From: Dokdonella_A ginsengisoli
GTDB taxonomy: Bacteria > Pseudomonadota > Gammaproteobacteria > Xanthomonadales > Rhodanobacteraceae
NCBI RefSeq assembly: GCF_042652785.1
Contig: NZ_JBHSHD010000010.1
Location: 620,001 to 684,000, forward strand
Reading direction: 5' to 3'
Length of the DNA: 64,000 nucleotides
Part shown: positions 39,601 through 47,857 of the stretch, piece after piece
Layout of the letters: each line of letters opens with the position of its first letter
Numbering within the stretch: the first letter of the stretch is position 1
Program-made: the position numbers and the translations under genes
Notes under the pieces: model-generated
Seen by the model: the letters and a program-made list of their open reading frames with translations, nothing else
What the model was told of the DNA's origin: nothing
The model's database searches: none

Positions 39601-40365
39601 CTCGCGCGTCTCCACGATCTGCGTGCCGGCGGGGAAGGCCAGTTCGCGCCAGGCGGCGTCGAACGCGTCGGTGCGCGCGACCGACGGCCGCGTGTCGATC
39701 GCCACCGGAGCGACCAGCTCCTCGCCGAACTGCACGATGTTGCCGTGCGAAATGCGGAAGAAAAGATTCGCGCGGTCCACGCGCACGCCGCCGGCGTACT
39801 GCGCGAACTCGACGAACCAGTGCGTGTCGCCGCTGCCGTAGGCCGTGCTGGAAGCCGGATCGAGGCGGAACTGGAGATCGCGCGTCTGCAGCAGGTCGTC
39901 GTTCGCGGCGATGAAGTCGCGCAGCCTGGTCTCGACCACGGCGAGGTCGATCGCCGCATCGGCGGCCAGGCCCAGGCCGGTCGCGGTCAGCGAGTTGCCC
40001 TTGCCCGGCAGCAGCGGGACGCCGCTGCCCTGGATCAGGTTCGGCCGGTCCGAGCGACGATCCCAGCGCAGTTCCCAATTGCCGCCCTGGCGCTGCAGGA
40101 ATGTGCCGACGCCGTTCTTCATCGGCACGTAGGCGCCGGCGGCGAGCTGCAGGCTCGGCGCCAGGTCCGGCTGCACCTGCAATTCGGGCGCAATGAAAGG
40201 CCGCGACAGTTTGGTGTGCAGGCCCTGGTCCGGCTCGACCGGCTGGATCGCCAGGAGCGGCGAGGAACACAGGCCGGCCAACAGCGCCGCGGCCGCGGCG
40301 CGAAACAGCCACTGGCCCGGACCACGCGCGAAGGCGCCCGGGCGGATGCGGGAAACGGATTTCAT
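36613..40365 (-). CDS. Large secreted zinc metalloprotease with GEVED and repeat domains, FADGFE tail
   Basis: The 1250-residue protein has a signal peptide (to about residue 39), then a propeptide-like region (about 45-320) with PepSY/FTP-like segments. The catalytic domain has the zinc motif HEWGHGMD (491-498) and downstream EAVGDTFAF, the gluzincin-type third ligand region (Glu about 510). Several Cys pairs suggest disulfides. Then come Ig/FN3-like segments (about 730-900), a GEVED-type domain (SAYVDWNRNGSFDSGEG to GWGQAEDYTI) and two tandem 80-residue modules (YTVGGSVGGLGGSGLVL... and YTVGGSVSGLLESGLVL...). The last residues are RIFADGFEAAAPTR. It is likely an exported protease (M4/M36-like, exact family uncertain). 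The start at 40365 follows GGGGAG by 10 bases. Confidence 0.87.
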   Translation of the reverse strand: MKSVSRIRPGAFARGPGQWLFRAAAAALLAGLCSSPLLAIQPVEPDQGLHTKLSRPFIAPELQVQPDLAPSLQLAAGAYVPMKNGVGTFLQRQGGNWELRWDRRSDRPNLIQGSGVPLLPGKGNSLTATGLGLAADAAIDLAVVETRLRDFIAANDDLLQTRDLQFRLDPASSTAYGSGDTHWFVEFAQYAGGVRVDRANLFFRISHGNIVQFGEELVAPVAIDTRPSVARTDAFDAAWRELAFPAGTQIVETREPGELVLLPVALSGEQRGETYAGPTGAGYAHRLAWRFVFRIDGDDATYEVLFDAHAGSVIEVRNLAAYADATVSGGIYPTTNTDPEVVRPMPFAAVSNGGAKVTDVLGIYDYSGGSASTALDGKYFRMSDNCGAISLSSSTDGNLALGSSGGTDCTTPGVGGAGNTHASRTGFYHLTNINRKAVLYHPGNSWLASKVTANMNVDDQCNAGWDGSTVNFFKSGGGCSNTGEIAAVFLHEWGHGMDTNTGGAASENGSGEAVGDTFAFLETKDACIGKNFKPGVPCANCEATCTGVRDLGAFSTHGASTIAKPSTIVDNGGPNCDRWACPYLQFGIFPYQGPMGYEGHCESYIAGSANWDLTQALIEKFGESEGWQEMDRIWYGSLVPSKSAYRVTSGGQCNVAAQVDGCGSNNWYTVYLAADDDDGNLANGTPNACRIWDAFNAHGIACGTRPVCSADSADFSLTVQNSSQASCAPGTANYTIDIGSQMGFANPVTLSASGTPSGVSASFTPNPALPGTSATLSLTASGSAAAGSSTITIDGAASGSPGHSAAVQLQLSSGTPATPALTAPADGTTGTARQPVFTWASDPAAVGYTVEVATDSGFTAIIASGTPTAATWTPAAPLQPLTTYYWRVKANSPCGDSASSPVFTFTTGVTFPEPYCSVGFSNAVEPITRVVLGGIDNPSSATVDGSPALEDFTAIIGNVVPGASAAIAVEGNTAGDYTTYISAYVDWNRNGSFDSGEGYNIGSIANSTGLDGKQATGTLPVPAGAQTGNTRLRVIKKYSSSPSYPTACNTDGWGQAEDYTITVGGGTPTYTVGGSVGGLGGSGLVLSLNAGAQTLPVNANGAFAFPTGLASGAAYEVVVGTQPAGQACSVANGSGTIGAANVTDVAVTCTAKSSYTVGGSVSGLLESGLVLKLNDGAGLAVDADGPFAFPDHLSDGASYAVAIAAQPPGHDCSIANGSGAIAAADVTDVAVTCSFDRIFADGFEAAAPTR

Positions 40366-40483
40366 CGAGATCAAACTCCCCAAGAGTATCGGCAACGTAC
40401 CGTGGTCTTCGCCACGGGCGGTTCCCTGGATGCTCACCCCGAGCGGGAACCTGCGCGCCGATCCTACACCGGCGGCGAAAACG

Positions 40484-40506
40484 AAAAACCCGCCGTCAGG
40501 CGGGTT
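40484..40506 (-). terminator. Terminator of tRNA-Leu
   Basis: On the minus strand, AACCCGCC-TGAC-GGCGGGTT is followed by TTTCGTTTTC. It lies about 75 bases past the tRNA 3' end and also shields the protease gene from the tRNA promoter. Confidence 0.85.
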
Positions 40507-40581
40507 CTCGTTGCGACGGCGATCCGTACCGATCGCCTTGATCCGCGCAGCGACCGTTGCGGTCGGGCTGCGCGTCGAATC

Positions 40582-40667
<86 letters not shown>

Positions 40668-40699
40668 CTTCCCGTCGGCAGGGCCGTCCGGGGGCGCGA

Positions 40700-40728
40700 A
40701 CAATACTGGCCTCGCCCAGTACTGTCAA
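40700..40728 (-). promoter_or_regulatory. Sigma-70 promoter of tRNA-Leu
   Basis: The minus strand has TTGACA (40728-40723), a 17-base spacer and TATTGT (40705-40700), 33 bases before the tRNA 5' end. This is a near-consensus housekeeping promoter. Confidence 0.88.
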
Positions 40729-40791
40729 CGAATCGAGCTTGCAATCCGCTTCCCGCTCGGCGACGCTGCCGGCGACAACGAAGGAACGACC

Positions 40792-43116
40792 TTGAAAAGA
40801 AGAAAGAATACGCCCTCGCGTTCGGCCTCCGAACGCAAGCCGCGCGGCCCCGGCCAGCGCGTCGGCAAGCGCAAGTCCCTGCCAGGCTGGCTGCCGCAGC
40901 CGCCGGCCTCGCCGGCGCCGGCGGCCAAGCGCGGCAAGGCCGCCGCCCCGGCGATCCGTGATCCCTACGCCGACCGTGAGGCGAGCCGCTACGAACGACC
41001 GATCGCCAGCCGCGAAGCGATCATCGCGCTGCTGGAGGAGCGCGGCGAACTGATGACGGTCGAGGCGGTCGCGCGCGCGCTGCAGCTGACCGCGCCGCCG
41101 GACTTCGAGGCGCTCACGCGCCGCCTCGCGGCGATGCTGCGCGACGGCCAGCTGATCCAGAACCGCCGCGGCGGCTACGGCGTCGCCAGCAAGCTCGATC
41201 TGATCCCCGGCTCGGTGCTGGCCAATGCCGAAGGCTACGGTTTCCTGCGCCCGGACGAGGGCGGCGAGGACCTGTACCTGTCGCCGGCCGAGATGCGCAA
41301 GGTGCTGCACGGCGACCGCGTGCTCGCCAGCGTGGTCGGCGTCGACCGCCGCGGACGCCGCCAGGGCGCCGTCGTCGAGATCCTCGAACGCCGCTCGCCG
41401 CGACTGGTCGGCCGCGTCGTCGAGGAGAACGGGTTGGTACTGGTCACGCCGGACGACCGCCGCCTGCACCAGGACATCCTGATCACGCCTGGCAAGGAGC
41501 GCGGCGCGCGTTCCGGCCAGATCGTGATCGTCGAGATCACCGAGCAGCCGACCGCGCAGCGCGGCCCGATGGGGCGCGTGCTCGCCGTGCTCGGCGAGCG
41601 CCTGACGCCGTCGCTGGTGGTGGAGATGGCGATCGCCAGCCACGACCTGCCGCACGAATGGCCGGCCACGGTGCTGCGCGACGCCGCCAACGTCGCACCG
41701 GAAGTGTCGCCGGCCGAGATCAAGGGCCGCGTCGACCTGCGCGACACGCCGCTGGTCACGATCGACGGCGAGGACGCGCGCGATTTCGACGACGCCGTCT
41801 ACGCCGAGCCGAACGCGAACGGCTTCCGGCTGATCGTGGCGATCGCCGACGTCTCGCACTACGTGCGGCCCGGCACGCCGCTCGACGAGGAAGCCTACAA
41901 CCGCGCGACGTCGGTCTACTTCCCCGGCTTCGTCGTGCCGATGCTGCCGGAGACGCTGTCCAACGGCATCTGCTCGCTCAATCCGAAGGTCGAACGCCTG
42001 GCCATGGTCTGCGAGATGCAGGTCGACGAGGAAGGCGAGGTCGCGCGCTCGAAGTTCTATCCGGCGGTGATCCGCTCGCACGCGCGCCTGACCTACACGC
42101 GCGTGTGGCAGGCGATCGGCGAGAAGAACGCCGACGCGCGCGGCGAGCTGGCCGGCGTGATGCCGCAGCTCAAGCACCTGCACCGGCTGTACAAGCTGCT
42201 GGCGAAGGCGCGCCAGCGCCGCGGCGCGATCGATTTCGAGAGCAGCGAAGTGTCGTTCCGGCTCGGTCCGAACGGCGAGGTCGTGCAGATGGGCGCCTAC
42301 GAGCGCAACGACGCGCACAAGCTGATCGAGGAATGCATGATCGCGGCCAACGTCGAGGCGGCGAAGTTCCTGCAGAAGCGGCACATCCCCACGCCGTACC
42401 GCGTGCACGCGCCGCCGCCGGCGTCCAAGTACGAGGACCTGCTCGAGTTCCTGCGCGAGTTCAAGCTGAGCCTGCCGCCGCACGACCAGGTCACGCCCGG
42501 CGACTTCTCGGCGCTGCTGAAGAAGGTGCGCAAGCGCCCGGACGCGAGCCTGATCGAATCGGTGCTGCTGCGCTCGCAGAGCCTGGCGGTGTACCAGTCC
42601 AGCGACCCCGGCCACTTCGGCCTGGGCCTGGAGTCCTACACGCACTTCACCTCGCCGATCCGGCGCTATCCGGACCTGCTCGTTCATCGCGCCATCCGCT
42701 ACGCGCTCGGCGGCGGCAAGCCGGCCGGCTACGAGTACAGCCCGAGCACGATGGCCAGCCTGTGCGTGCACTGCTCGCACAACGAGCGCCGCGCCGACGA
42801 GGCCGAGCGCGACGTCGACGAGCGCTACAAGTGCGCCTGGATGGAGAAGCACGTCGGCAGCGAGTTCGACGGCATCGTCTCGGGCGTGGCCTCGTTCGGC
42901 CTGTTCGTCGAGCTGGCCGAGTCGAAGATCAACGGCCTGGTGCACATCAGCCAGCTGCCCAACGACTACTACCACTTCGACGCGACGCGGCGCCTGCTCG
43001 CCGGCGAGCGCCGCGGCCTGAAGTTCCGCCTCGGCGACGCCGTGCGCGTGCAGGTGCTGCGCGCGAGCCTGGAGGACCGCAAGATCGACTTCCGCCTGGT
43101 TCCGACGAAGGGCTGA
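40792..43116 (+). CDS. rnr: Ribonuclease R
   Basis: This 774-residue 3'-5' exoribonuclease has a basic N-terminus (KRRKNTPSRSASERKPRG), helix-turn-helix/cold-shock part (about 65-240), RNB catalytic domain with TIDGEDARDFDDAVYAE (metal-binding Asp cluster), HFTSPIRRYPDLLVHRAI, and a C-terminal S1 domain (SEFDGIVSGVASFGLFVEL...INGLVHISQL). The start is the TTG at 40792: AAGGA at 40781-40785 is well placed and no suitable ATG exists. The stop TGA lies in the palindromic repeat shared with rlmB. It degrades structured RNA and takes part in quality control. Confidence 0.96.
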   Translation: MKRRKNTPSRSASERKPRGPGQRVGKRKSLPGWLPQPPASPAPAAKRGKAAAPAIRDPYADREASRYERPIASREAIIALLEERGELMTVEAVARALQLTAPPDFEALTRRLAAMLRDGQLIQNRRGGYGVASKLDLIPGSVLANAEGYGFLRPDEGGEDLYLSPAEMRKVLHGDRVLASVVGVDRRGRRQGAVVEILERRSPRLVGRVVEENGLVLVTPDDRRLHQDILITPGKERGARSGQIVIVEITEQPTAQRGPMGRVLAVLGERLTPSLVVEMAIASHDLPHEWPATVLRDAANVAPEVSPAEIKGRVDLRDTPLVTIDGEDARDFDDAVYAEPNANGFRLIVAIADVSHYVRPGTPLDEEAYNRATSVYFPGFVVPMLPETLSNGICSLNPKVERLAMVCEMQVDEEGEVARSKFYPAVIRSHARLTYTRVWQAIGEKNADARGELAGVMPQLKHLHRLYKLLAKARQRRGAIDFESSEVSFRLGPNGEVVQMGAYERNDAHKLIEECMIAANVEAAKFLQKRHIPTPYRVHAPPPASKYEDLLEFLREFKLSLPPHDQVTPGDFSALLKKVRKRPDASLIESVLLRSQSLAVYQSSDPGHFGLGLESYTHFTSPIRRYPDLLVHRAIRYALGGGKPAGYEYSPSTMASLCVHCSHNERRADEAERDVDERYKCAWMEKHVGSEFDGIVSGVASFGLFVELAESKINGLVHISQLPNDYYHFDATRRLLAGERRGLKFRLGDAVRVQVLRASLEDRKIDFRLVPTKG

Positions 43117-43193
43117 GGGCCGAGGGTCGGAAAGACCCTATTCTTGTCGCGCTCGCATAGAATCGCCGCCCTTAGCCCTCAGCCCTCAGCCCC
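43108..43193. repeat. GGGCTGAGGG-type inverted repeat between rnr and rlmB
   Basis: The left arm GGGCTGAGGGCCGAGGG (43110-43126) contains the rnr stop codon. The right arm (43171-43193, CTTAGCCCTCAGCCCTCAGC) ends at the rlmB start. It belongs to the same style of xanthomonad repeat as the element inside ccmF. Confidence 0.8.
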
Positions 43194-43937
43194 ATGAGCA
43201 ACGAACTCCTGATCGGCATCCACGCGGTCGAGGCTGCGCTGAACCACGACGTGGGCAACCTCGTCGAGCTGTACATCGAGACCGGTACGCAGAACGCGCG
43301 CGTGAAGGAGCTGGGCGAGCGTGCGCGCGAACTCGGCGTGAAGCCGCACGCGCGCGATCGCGCCGCGCTCGACCGCATGACCGGCGGTGCGCGGCACCAG
43401 GGCGTGGTCGCGCGCTACCACGCGCCGGCGGCGCTGCCCGAATCGTCGCTGGCGGAGCTGGCCGACAAGTCCGGCCGCGAGGCGCTGTTCCTGGTGCTCG
43501 ACGGCGTCACCGATCCGCACAACTTCGGCGCCTGCCTGCGCAGCGCCGAAGCGGCCGGCGTCACCGCCGTGGTGGTGCCCAAGGACCGCGCCGTCGGCGT
43601 GACGCCGACCGTGCGCCGCGCGTCGGCCGGCGCGGCCGATCGCGTGCCGATCGTCGCGGCGACCAATCTCGCCCGCACGCTGAAGACGCTCAAGGACGCC
43701 GGCGTCTGGCTGGTCGGTCTGGTCGGCGAGACCGAACCGTCGATCCACGCGATCGATCTGACCGGCCCGATCGCGCTGGTGCTCGGCAGCGAAGGCGAGG
43801 GGCTGCGCCGCCTGACCCGCGAGGCCTGCGATTTCCTCGCGCGCATTCCGATGCGCGGCCAGGTCGAGAGCCTCAACGTGTCGGTGGCCACCGGTATCGT
43901 GCTGTTCGAGGCGCTGCGGCAGCGTCAGGCCGGGTGA
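43194..43937 (+). CDS. rlmB: 23S rRNA (guanosine-2251-2'-O)-methyltransferase RlmB
   Basis: The 247-residue SpoU-family (SPOUT, trefoil-knot) methyltransferase has an N-terminal L30e-like RNA-binding part (GIHAVEAAL) and the three SpoU motifs: LVLDGVTDPHNFGACLRSAEAAG, ALVLGSEGEGLRRL and RIPMRGQVESLNVSVATGIVLFE. It modifies G2251 in the peptidyl-transferase P-loop. It follows rnr in the same direction, the order seen in many gammaproteobacteria. Confidence 0.97.
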   Translation: MSNELLIGIHAVEAALNHDVGNLVELYIETGTQNARVKELGERARELGVKPHARDRAALDRMTGGARHQGVVARYHAPAALPESSLAELADKSGREALFLVLDGVTDPHNFGACLRSAEAAGVTAVVVPKDRAVGVTPTVRRASAGAADRVPIVAATNLARTLKTLKDAGVWLVGLVGETEPSIHAIDLTGPIALVLGSEGEGLRRLTREACDFLARIPMRGQVESLNVSVATGIVLFEALRQRQAG

Positions 43938-43960
43938 CACAGGCGCGATTGGCGCCGGTC

Positions 43961-43980
43961 CGGCCGCGTCGGTGCGGCCG
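43961..43980. terminator. Hairpin after rlmB
   Basis: Arms CGGCCGC and GCGGCCG with a 6-base loop lie between the convergent rlmB and phoU genes. The T-run is weak (TTAACCCC). The rest of the gap to 44120 has no gene. Confidence 0.45.
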
Positions 43981-44120
43981 TTAACCCCGTTTCCCGGCTT
44001 CCGGCGATCATGGAGTCATCACTCCAAGCACCGGACCTCATGCACGCAGCAGACATCCGCCGGGACGAGGGCCGCGGTCTCGATGTTTCGCAGTGACGCG
44101 CGCCGGATCGACGGTCCGCG

Positions 44121-44852
44121 TCAGCGCGGATCGTCGATCGTGGACAGGCTGGAGGTGGCGTCGCCCTTGCGGCGCGTCTGCGCGATCTGCGTGCCGTGGA
44201 CGAGGAAGTAGACGTTCTCGGCGATGTTCGTGGCGTGGTCGCCGATGCGCTCGAGGTTCTTCGCCATGAACAGCAGGTGCGTGCACGGCGTGATGTTGCG
44301 CGGGTCTTCCATCATGTAGGTCAGCAGCTCGCGGAACAGGCCGGTGTACTGCTCGTCCAGTTCCTCGTCGCGCGTCCAGGCCTCGAGCGCGCGATCGGCG
44401 TCGTTCTCGCGGTAGGCGGCGAGCACTTCGCGCACCAGGTTCTCGGCCAGGCGCGCCAGGCGCGGCAGCGCGTAGGCGAGCTGCACCGGCGCGGACTGGT
44501 TGAGCACGATCGAACGCTTGGCCACGTTGGCGGCGTAGTCGCCGATGCGCTCGATGTCGGCGGCGATGCGCAGCGCGGCGAGGATCTCGCGCAGGTCGCG
44601 CGCCATCGGCTGGCGCAGCGCGAGCAGGCGCACCACGTCGTGGCTGACGTCGTGCTCGAGCGTGTCGATCGCCGCATCGGACTGCACCACCTTGCGCGCG
44701 GAGTCGCTGTCGCGCTCGAGCACGGCGTCGATCGCCGCGTCGAGCTGCGCGAGCGCGATCTCGCCCATGCGCTGGATTTCGCCGGTCAGGCGGTGCAGTT
44801 CCTCGTCGTAGCTCTTGACGATGTGTTCGCTGGTCGGGGCGTTTGCGTTCAT
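44121..44852 (-). CDS. phoU: PhoU, phosphate-signalling regulator
   Basis: The 243-residue all-helical protein has two PhoU three-helix repeats, each with the metal-binding motif: RIAADIERIGDYAANVAKR and LFMAKNLERIGDHATNIAENVYFLVHG. PhoU couples PstSCAB to the PhoR/PhoB system and restrains phosphate uptake. It is last in the pst operon. The phoR and phoB genes are not in the window. Confidence 0.98.
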   Translation of the reverse strand: MNANAPTSEHIVKSYDEELHRLTGEIQRMGEIALAQLDAAIDAVLERDSDSARKVVQSDAAIDTLEHDVSHDVVRLLALRQPMARDLREILAALRIAADIERIGDYAANVAKRSIVLNQSAPVQLAYALPRLARLAENLVREVLAAYRENDADRALEAWTRDEELDEQYTGLFRELLTYMMEDPRNITPCTHLLFMAKNLERIGDHATNIAENVYFLVHGTQIAQTRRKGDATSSLSTIDDPR

Positions 44853-44871
44853 GTCGTTGGTCTCGCTGTCC

Positions 44872-44976
44872 ACCTCTCCCGTCGGCGGGAGAGGTCGCCC
44901 GCAGGGCGGGTGAGGGAAGGCGCAGTAGCGATTGGGGTATTCCTCCCGCTGCTCCTCTCCCGGGCGTGGGAGAGGC
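44872..44976. repeat. CCTCTCCCG-type palindromic repeat pair between pstB and phoU
   Basis: Left element ACCTCTCCCGTCGGCGGGAGAGGT with following GGGTGAGGGAAGG; right element CTCCTCTCCCGGGCGTGGGAGAGG. Same family as 29610-29719. It may separate pstB and phoU expression. Confidence 0.83.
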
Positions 44977-44986
44977 GGCCGCGGGA

Positions 44987-45811
44987 TCAGCCGAACCGGC
45001 CGGTGATGTAGTCCTCGGTCTGCTTCTTGGTCGGCTTGGTGAACAGCGTCTCGGTGGCGCCGAACTCGACCAGCTCGCCCAGGTACATGAAGGCGGTGAA
45101 GTCCGAGCAGCGCGCGGCCTGCTGCATGTTGTGCGTCACGATCGCGATCGTGTAGTGGTCCTTCAGCTCGGAGATCAGCTGCTCGATCTTGCCGGTGGCG
45201 ATCGGGTCGAGCGCCGAGGTCGGTTCGTCGAGCAGGATCACTTCCGGACGCAGCGCGATCGCGCGGGCGATGCACAGGCGCTGCTGCTGGCCGCCGGACA
45301 GGCCCAGCGCGCTCTGCTTGAGCTTGTCCTTCACCTCGCCCCACAGCGCGCCCTGCGTCAGCGCCAGCTCGACGCGCGCGTCCATCTCGGCGCGCGAGAG
45401 CTTTTCGTAGTGACGGATCGCGTAGGCGATGTTGTCGTAGATCGACATCGGGAACGGCACCGGCTTCTGGAACACCATGCCGACCTTCGAGCGCAGCCGG
45501 TTCAGCGGGAACTTCGGGTCGAGGATGTTCTCGCCGTCCAGCAGCACCTCGCCCTTGGCCTCGAGCTTGGGATAGATCGAGTAGATGCGGTTGAAGATGC
45601 GCAGCAGGGTCGACTTGCCGCAGCCGGACGGCCCGATCAGCGCGGTGACGCGCTTCTCGGCGATGTTGAAGTTGACGTCCTTCAGCGCGTGGAAGCCGTT
45701 GTAGAAGAAGTTCAGGTTGCGGGCGGCCATCTTGGTCGCGCCGGCCGGCGCGACCTCGCGGCCGGTGGCGCCGACGGTCGGCGTGGCGATGGCGAGGCGG
45801 GCGTCAGTCAT
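44987..45811 (-). CDS. pstB: PstB, phosphate ABC transporter ATPase
   Basis: The 274-residue ATPase has Walker A GPSGCGKST, Q-loop VFQKPVPFPMSIYDNIAYA (PstB-specific), signature LSGGQQQR, Walker B VILLDEPTSALDP and H-loop IVTHNMQQAARCSD. It energises phosphate import with PstSCA. It overlaps pstA by eight bases. The N-terminus has about 25 extra residues before the ATPase fold. Confidence 0.98.
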   Translation of the reverse strand: MTDARLAIATPTVGATGREVAPAGATKMAARNLNFFYNGFHALKDVNFNIAEKRVTALIGPSGCGKSTLLRIFNRIYSIYPKLEAKGEVLLDGENILDPKFPLNRLRSKVGMVFQKPVPFPMSIYDNIAYAIRHYEKLSRAEMDARVELALTQGALWGEVKDKLKQSALGLSGGQQQRLCIARAIALRPEVILLDEPTSALDPIATGKIEQLISELKDHYTIAIVTHNMQQAARCSDFTAFMYLGELVEFGATETLFTKPTKKQTEDYITGRFG

Positions 45812-46697
45812 GGCTGGTCTTGTTCCTGAGCAGGATGGCGCGGGCGAGCAGGCTGAGAAGAAGCACGAACATCGTGAGCACGAGTGCGCCGGCCCAGGCC
45901 AGCGTCTGCCACGATTCGTACGGGCTGCCGACGAACTGGTACATCACCACCGGCACGCTGGCCATCGGCTTGAGCAGGTCGGTGCTCCAGTACTGGTTGC
46001 CGAAGGCGGTGAACAGCAGCGGCGCGGTCTCGCCGGTGATGCGGGCGAGCGCCAGCAGGATGCCGGTGACGATGCCGGGCAGGGCGGCGCGGTAGAGCAC
46101 CTGCACGGTGACCTTCCACTGCGGCACGCCGAGCGAAAGCGCGGCCTCGCGCATCTGGCTCGGCACCAGGCGCAGCATTTCGTCGGTGGTGCGCACCACC
46201 ACCGGAATCACCAGCAGGGCGAGCGCGATCGCGCCGGCCAGCGCCGAGTACTGCTTGAACTGCATCACGATGACGATCGCGACGAACAGGCCGATGACGA
46301 TCGACGGCGCCGAGATCAGGATGTCGTTGATGAAGCGCGTGACCGTGCCGATGCGCTTGGCGCCGGCGAACTCGGCCAGCCAGGTGCCGGCGGCGACGCC
46401 GAACAGCGAGCCGATCACGATCGCGATCAGGCAGATCACCGCGCTGCCGAAGAACGCGTTGAGCAGGCCGCCGACGGCCATCGGCGCGGGTGTCATCTTG
46501 GTGAACAGGTCGAGGTTGACGCCCTTCAGGCCGTAGCTGAGCGTCGTCCACAGGATCCAGAACAGGAACACCAGGCCGAACACCGCCGCGGCGCAGCCGA
46601 GCACCAGCGCGACGCGGTTGACGAGATTGCGGCGCAGGTACAGCCGGCGTTCGACCGCCCGGGCGGCGGAATCGGAAGTTGCGACGACGGAATTCAT
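45804..46697 (-). CDS. pstA: PstA, phosphate ABC transporter permease
   Basis: This 297-residue permease has six membrane segments. Family motifs are APSIVIGLF, AIALALLVIPVVVRTTDEMLRLVP and the EAA-type loop REAALSLGVPQWKVTVQVLYRAALPGIVTGILLALARITGETAPL. The ATG overlaps the pstC stop (ATGA). The N-terminus starts at MNSVVATSDSAARAVERR. Confidence 0.97.
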   Translation of the reverse strand: MNSVVATSDSAARAVERRLYLRRNLVNRVALVLGCAAAVFGLVFLFWILWTTLSYGLKGVNLDLFTKMTPAPMAVGGLLNAFFGSAVICLIAIVIGSLFGVAAGTWLAEFAGAKRIGTVTRFINDILISAPSIVIGLFVAIVIVMQFKQYSALAGAIALALLVIPVVVRTTDEMLRLVPSQMREAALSLGVPQWKVTVQVLYRAALPGIVTGILLALARITGETAPLLFTAFGNQYWSTDLLKPMASVPVVMYQFVGSPYESWQTLAWAGALVLTMFVLLLSLLARAILLRNKTSHD

Positions 46698-47689
46698 GCG
46701 TTGCCTTCCTTGCGCGACAGGCGCAGCAGCATCAGGCGGGCGGCGGCCAGCACGACGAAGGTGACGAGGAACAGGACGAAGCCGAGCAGCAGCAGCGAGG
46801 AGCGGTGCAGGCCGGTCGACTCGTTGAAGTCGTTGGCGATTAAGGCGGCGATCGTGGTGCTCGGTTCCAGCAGCGAGGGCGTGAACTTGACCGAGTTGCC
46901 GACCAGGTAGGCGACGGCCATCGTCTCGCCGAGCGCGCGGCCGAAGCCGAGGAACACGCCGCCGACCACCGCCGTGCGCGTGTACGGCAGCACGATGTCC
47001 CAGACCACCTCCCACTTGGTCGAGCCGAGCGCGTAGGCCGATTCCTTCAGGCGCGTGGGCACGGTCAGGAACACCTCGCGCATGACCGAGGAGATGAACG
47101 GGATCACCATGATCGCGAGCACGAAGCCGGCGGTGAGCATGCCGATGCCCAGCGGCGGACCGGTGAACAGCGGGCCGATCAGCGGCCAGCTGCCGAGGGT
47201 GTCGTTGAGCCACGGCGCGACGTGTTCGCCGACCAGCGGCACGAACACGAACAGGCCCCACATGCCGTAGATGATCGAGGGGATGCCGGCGAGCAGCTCG
47301 ATCGCCGAGCTGACCGGGCCGCGCATCCAGGTCGGCGCGATCTCGGTCAGGAACAGCGCGATGCCGAAACTGACCGGCACCGCGATCAGCATCGCGATGA
47401 GCGCGCTGACCAGCGTGCCGTAGATCGGGATCAGCGCACCGAACTTGTGGTTGACCGGGTCCCACTCGGCCGAGAAGAAGAAGCCGATGCCGAATTCGGC
47501 CAGGGCTTCGCGTCCGCCCCACAGCATCGACAGCGCGATGCCGATCAGGGTGAGCAGGACGAAGATGCCCGCTGCGGCGAGCAGGCCGCGGAACAGCTTG
47601 TCGGCGCGGGCGTCGCGCTCGGCGCGTCGGCTCGCGTCGATGACGGCGGCCGGCAGCGCGGTGCCGACGGCGTGGGATTGGGCGGACAT
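46694..47689 (-). CDS. pstC: PstC, phosphate ABC transporter permease
   Basis: This 331-residue permease has six membrane segments. Characteristic stretches are GIALFLTEIAP, ELLAGIPSIIYGMWGLFVFVP, and the EAA loop KESAYALGSTKWEVVWDIVLPYTRTAVVGGVFLGFGRALGETMAVAYLVGN. It forms the channel with PstA. Confidence 0.97.
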   Translation of the reverse strand: MSAQSHAVGTALPAAVIDASRRAERDARADKLFRGLLAAAGIFVLLTLIGIALSMLWGGREALAEFGIGFFFSAEWDPVNHKFGALIPIYGTLVSALIAMLIAVPVSFGIALFLTEIAPTWMRGPVSSAIELLAGIPSIIYGMWGLFVFVPLVGEHVAPWLNDTLGSWPLIGPLFTGPPLGIGMLTAGFVLAIMVIPFISSVMREVFLTVPTRLKESAYALGSTKWEVVWDIVLPYTRTAVVGGVFLGFGRALGETMAVAYLVGNSVKFTPSLLEPSTTIAALIANDFNESTGLHRSSLLLLGFVLFLVTFVVLAAARLMLLRLSRKEGNA

Positions 47690-47816
47690 GCGGGGGATTC
47701 CGTGAGCGGGAGAGTCGCGGCGGAAAGGAGGGGAGCGCGGTCGGGCCGGTGTTCGTCCCGAGGCCGGCGAGCGCGGGTGTGCGCCGGCCGGCCGCGATGT
47801 CTCCCCGTCGAAAGCC

Positions 47817-47845
47817 GAACGGCGGCCGTTGCCGGTCCGCCGTTC
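47817..47845 (-). terminator. Hairpin between pstS and pstC
   Basis: Perfect 9-bp arms GAACGGCGG and CCGCCGTTC lie 13 bases past the pstS stop. The T-run is weak, so it probably acts as a partial terminator or RNA stabiliser, giving more PstS than permease, as is common in such operons. Confidence 0.6.
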
Positions 47846-47857
47846 GTCAATTCACAC

